A stretch of DNA of 64,000 bases from Eopsaltria australis (Eukaryota; Chordata; Aves; Passeriformes; Petroicidae). The translations under genes and the position numbers were made by a program. The stretch is from the NCBI GenBank assembly GCA_034509425.1, contig JAVTVJ010000566.1:1226953-1290952 (forward strand). The letters run 5' to 3'. The notes under the pieces are model-generated. The model saw only the letters and a program-made list of their open reading frames with translations, searched no databases and was not told the origin of the DNA. Below are positions 61,720 to 64,000 of the stretch, piece by piece; position 1 is the stretch's first letter, and every line of letters begins with the position of its first letter.

Positions 61720-63767
61720 CTGAATGTTATAAAAATAAGACATTAAAAACATTGAGTTATCTCTTTTTTTTTTTTTTTTAAAGAAATCAGAAAATTGACC
61801 TCTGATAAATATATCACAGAACCTGATCCATTTCACTAGGAAAGGTCATTGGCAATGCTAATAAAAACTTCCCAAGCACAGGGAAATGCAGTGTCTCAGC
61901 TCTCAACCTGAAGAATGACTCAGTGCAGGGGTTTTTATTCAAGGATAGACACATATGATCTTGCTGTGTCCACAAGTAAGTTTTCATTGAAACTGTATCA
62001 TCTCTGTTGTATCCAATTTCCTTTGGAAACATCAGTACACTACAATCAAAAAAAGCTCCCCGAAGACCACTTAGCTGAGTTTCTTCTGCCTGAATATAAT
62101 CAAACTGCAGACACACACACATTTCAAGTTCAGTTTGAAAACCATTTTCTCTGCTTTAAACTCCAAGCAACATCTGGTTTGTATAATTTGAAGAAAACAT
62201 TCATCCCACATTTTCCAGTCTAAGTCAGAAATTCAGCGAGCCTTTTTTGAATACAATGATACCAACACACAGGCCCGGACAGATTTCTCCAAAATGTAAC
62301 TGCAGGATGGGGCAGAGCTCTCTCCAAAAGTGGAAGAAAATCTGAAGAGCTCCATTCCTCCCACACAAGGTTTTAGACACTTCGTGGAGACATCAGACAG
62401 GAGTCTGGTTGCCCTCTCCACTCCCTTTTGTCAGTGTGGAGAAAATGATCTCCAGATGAGTCAGCCACAACTCCAGAGCAGCTCTGAGCTTTGTGTGGGA
62501 GGAATCCGTGCCTGAACCAAAACTCAGAGCTGGGCTCTGCCTTCCCTTGGTTCTCAGGGACCTTTGAAGAAGGAATTTTCTCTGTAGCTCTGCAAATCCT
62601 GGAGAAGGGGGTTCTATTCTGTGTTAGCTGCACCCCTAACAGCCCTCAGCCACCTCAGGCTGGGCAATAACTGCCAATAACCACAGGAAGGTGTGAGCTA
62701 TAAAGTATTAAAGCACTTTGTTGATTAAATGCCCTCATTCTGCCGCTGATTTGAAGCAGTCTTGATGACTGTTATGGGATTGTGGAGAGATTTATTATCC
62801 AGCAATAAATTTGCAGTGCACTACCAGGATTTGTTTGAAGGTAAAACAACAGGGAGTTTTTTTTCTTGAAGGGAGTATTACTAATTCTTTCCCAAATTCA
62901 TTTTAAATTCTGCTTCCACTAAAGCAATAAGAAAACATGGAGACAGCTGCAGGATAATAAAGTTTTGCTTGTATTTATCCCAAAGCATTGCAGTAAAACT
63001 GTTTACTGTACTCAAGTCTGTAGTTAAATCAATTTCTAACTAAGACACATCCTAAAAGGTGGCATTTGGGAGAGAATTACCCAGGTTTGAGGATGAAGAG
63101 ATGCCCATGTCCATGAGAGAAGTGGTGCTGTTTGTAACTTCACCATGAAGTTTATATCACAGTTGAATGTTCACACAGGGACAGATTCCAAAAAATTGCT
63201 CCTGACTGTGGCATCTCTCCCCTCACTGCAATGTTACACCAGAAAGATGGAACTTGAGATCCTGGTCACCCTGGATTTCCCAAAAACTAAATAAAAAATG
63301 GTTTTGTATGGGTATTAATGCCAGAATTTCACTTGGGTTTAGCTAGCTGATCTTCATAGCCAGCACTTGAGGAGGTTTTCTGTGAGATGCAGTTTTTGAT
63401 TGCAGAAAGTTGCACCTCCGAGTTACAGCCTGATCTCTCTAACACAAACCATCTGTTTATTCCTCACTTCCTAGGCTGTTATTTCCAGATGGAAGCCATT
63501 AGAACACACGTTTTACAATGATCTGGTTCCCTTGCTGGGGTCTATTCTGTGCCCATCCTCAGAGAAAATGAGCAGTAGTTCCTCCATATGAAAAAACTGA
63601 TATTTAAGGCAAGTCTGGTTGCAGAATTAACAACAGAAACATAACAAACAGCAAGCAGAGAGACTCCAACTGCTCTCCGTGGTGCAGGGCATAACTCCTG
63701 CCTTCTGTCAGTGTGATAAAGCACTTCCACTTGCTTGTTTTAAAGCTGTTTAAAGGAGAACACTTGC
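61720..63767 (-). other. TAMM41: TAMM41 GC-AG intron
   Basis: A 2,048-bp intron. Its 5' end reads GAG followed by GCAAGTG, not GT. Its 3' end is a normal CAG. AG|GCAAGT is the known consensus of GC-AG introns, which compensate with strong pairing to U1 elsewhere. Moving the junction to a nearby GT would break the frame or the conserved Leu-Glu/Ile-Asp junction. Nothing gene-like is seen inside. Confidence 0.88.
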
Positions 63768-63913
63768 CTCGAGCCTGCCCAGATGGTGCTTGTACACCAC
63801 TTGAGGGCAGTCCTGGAGTATGGTACTGTACAGCTTCTGGAAATGGGCAACGTTGGGTTTCACAATGTTCTGCACTTTGGCTTTGTCTTCTCCTATTATC
63901 ATTCTGAAATCAC
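63768..63913 (-). CDS. TAMM41: TAMM41 exon, partial gene (N-terminal exons outside window)
   Basis: A 146-nt minus-strand exon. The acceptor is TTTTCCTGCCCAG, and it begins with two bases of a glycine codon. It encodes 48 residues that include DFRMIIGEDKAKVQNIVKPN, VAHFQKLYSTILQDCPQVVY and KHHLGRLE. These match the TAMM41 segment that follows the nucleotidyltransferase domain (recalled as ...GDFRM..GEDK.KV.NIVKPN.AHF..LY...). The catalytic residues are in exons beyond the right edge. The donor is the non-canonical GC described for the following intron. Confidence 0.96.
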
Positions 63914-64000
63914 CTGGGCAGGAAAATAGAGGGTTAAGGCAATAGGAAAAAAAGAGAGAGTTAAGGCATTAGGAAAATCCCCAAAAACATGGAGAATATA
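63914..64000 (-). other. TAMM41: TAMM41 intron, cut by window end
   Basis: Intronic sequence before the 63913 acceptor on the minus strand. It contains the pyrimidine tract and AG of that acceptor. The preceding exon is outside the window. Confidence 0.85.

Noticed and set aside
1..64000. CRISPR arrays, phage, insertion sequences or operons
   Set aside because: Base composition, spliced exons and CR1/LTR relics show vertebrate nuclear DNA. The tandem repeats lack the regular repeat-spacer pattern of CRISPR.

Overview
The window reads as vertebrate nuclear DNA, almost certainly from a bird. It is AT-rich and gene-poor, with two CpG islands, CR1 LINE 3' ends, and a relic LTR resembling avian ERV-L elements. 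There is no bacterial-style gene packing. Nearly all open reading frames here are chance frames in introns, GC-rich islands or tandem repeats. The real coding sequence is five short exons on the minus strand from two genes that I recognise from their peptides: VGLL4 and TAMM41. The order and orientation match my recollection of human chromosome 3p25 (VGLL4 and TAMM41 adjacent, both on the same strand), so this looks like conserved synteny. The bird assignment is an inference from the repeats.

Layout. Positions 1-10581 are intronic sequence of VGLL4, starting in a GGAT-type satellite and carrying CR1 fragments. The alternative first coding exon of VGLL4 (MLFMRMDLL...) lies at 10582-10663, inside a CpG island (about 9.72-11.32 kb). 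Positions 11.3-41.3 kb are a long, repeat-dotted stretch, most likely the 5' intron of VGLL4. A second CpG island (about 41.3-42.2 kb) has a strong minus-strand splice donor, a CCAAT box and a striking inverted pair of full CRE sites. I read it as the upstream VGLL4 promoter with a non-coding first exon. Positions 42.2-54.5 kb are intergenic, with one CR1 copy. Positions 54.5-63.9 kb hold the last four exons of TAMM41. Its N-terminal half lies beyond the right edge.

Function. VGLL4 is a nuclear cofactor that binds TEAD factors and opposes YAP/TAZ; only its isoform-specific N-terminus is in the window. TAMM41 is the mitochondrial CDP-diacylglycerol synthase that feeds cardiolipin synthesis; the window holds its C-terminal half. 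The genes are neighbours but show no functional link.

Points most worth a second look: (1) an apparent GC-AG intron in TAMM41; (2) a 13-bp-arm inverted repeat with two TGACGTCA sites at the upstream CpG island; (3) an unusually dense set of local tandem duplications (about 40-440 bp units) across the introns; (4) a 15-bp minisatellite and a 17-bp GC repeat inside the two CpG islands; (5) a pair of ~100-bp direct copies 3.5 kb apart. I found no undescribed multi-gene system.
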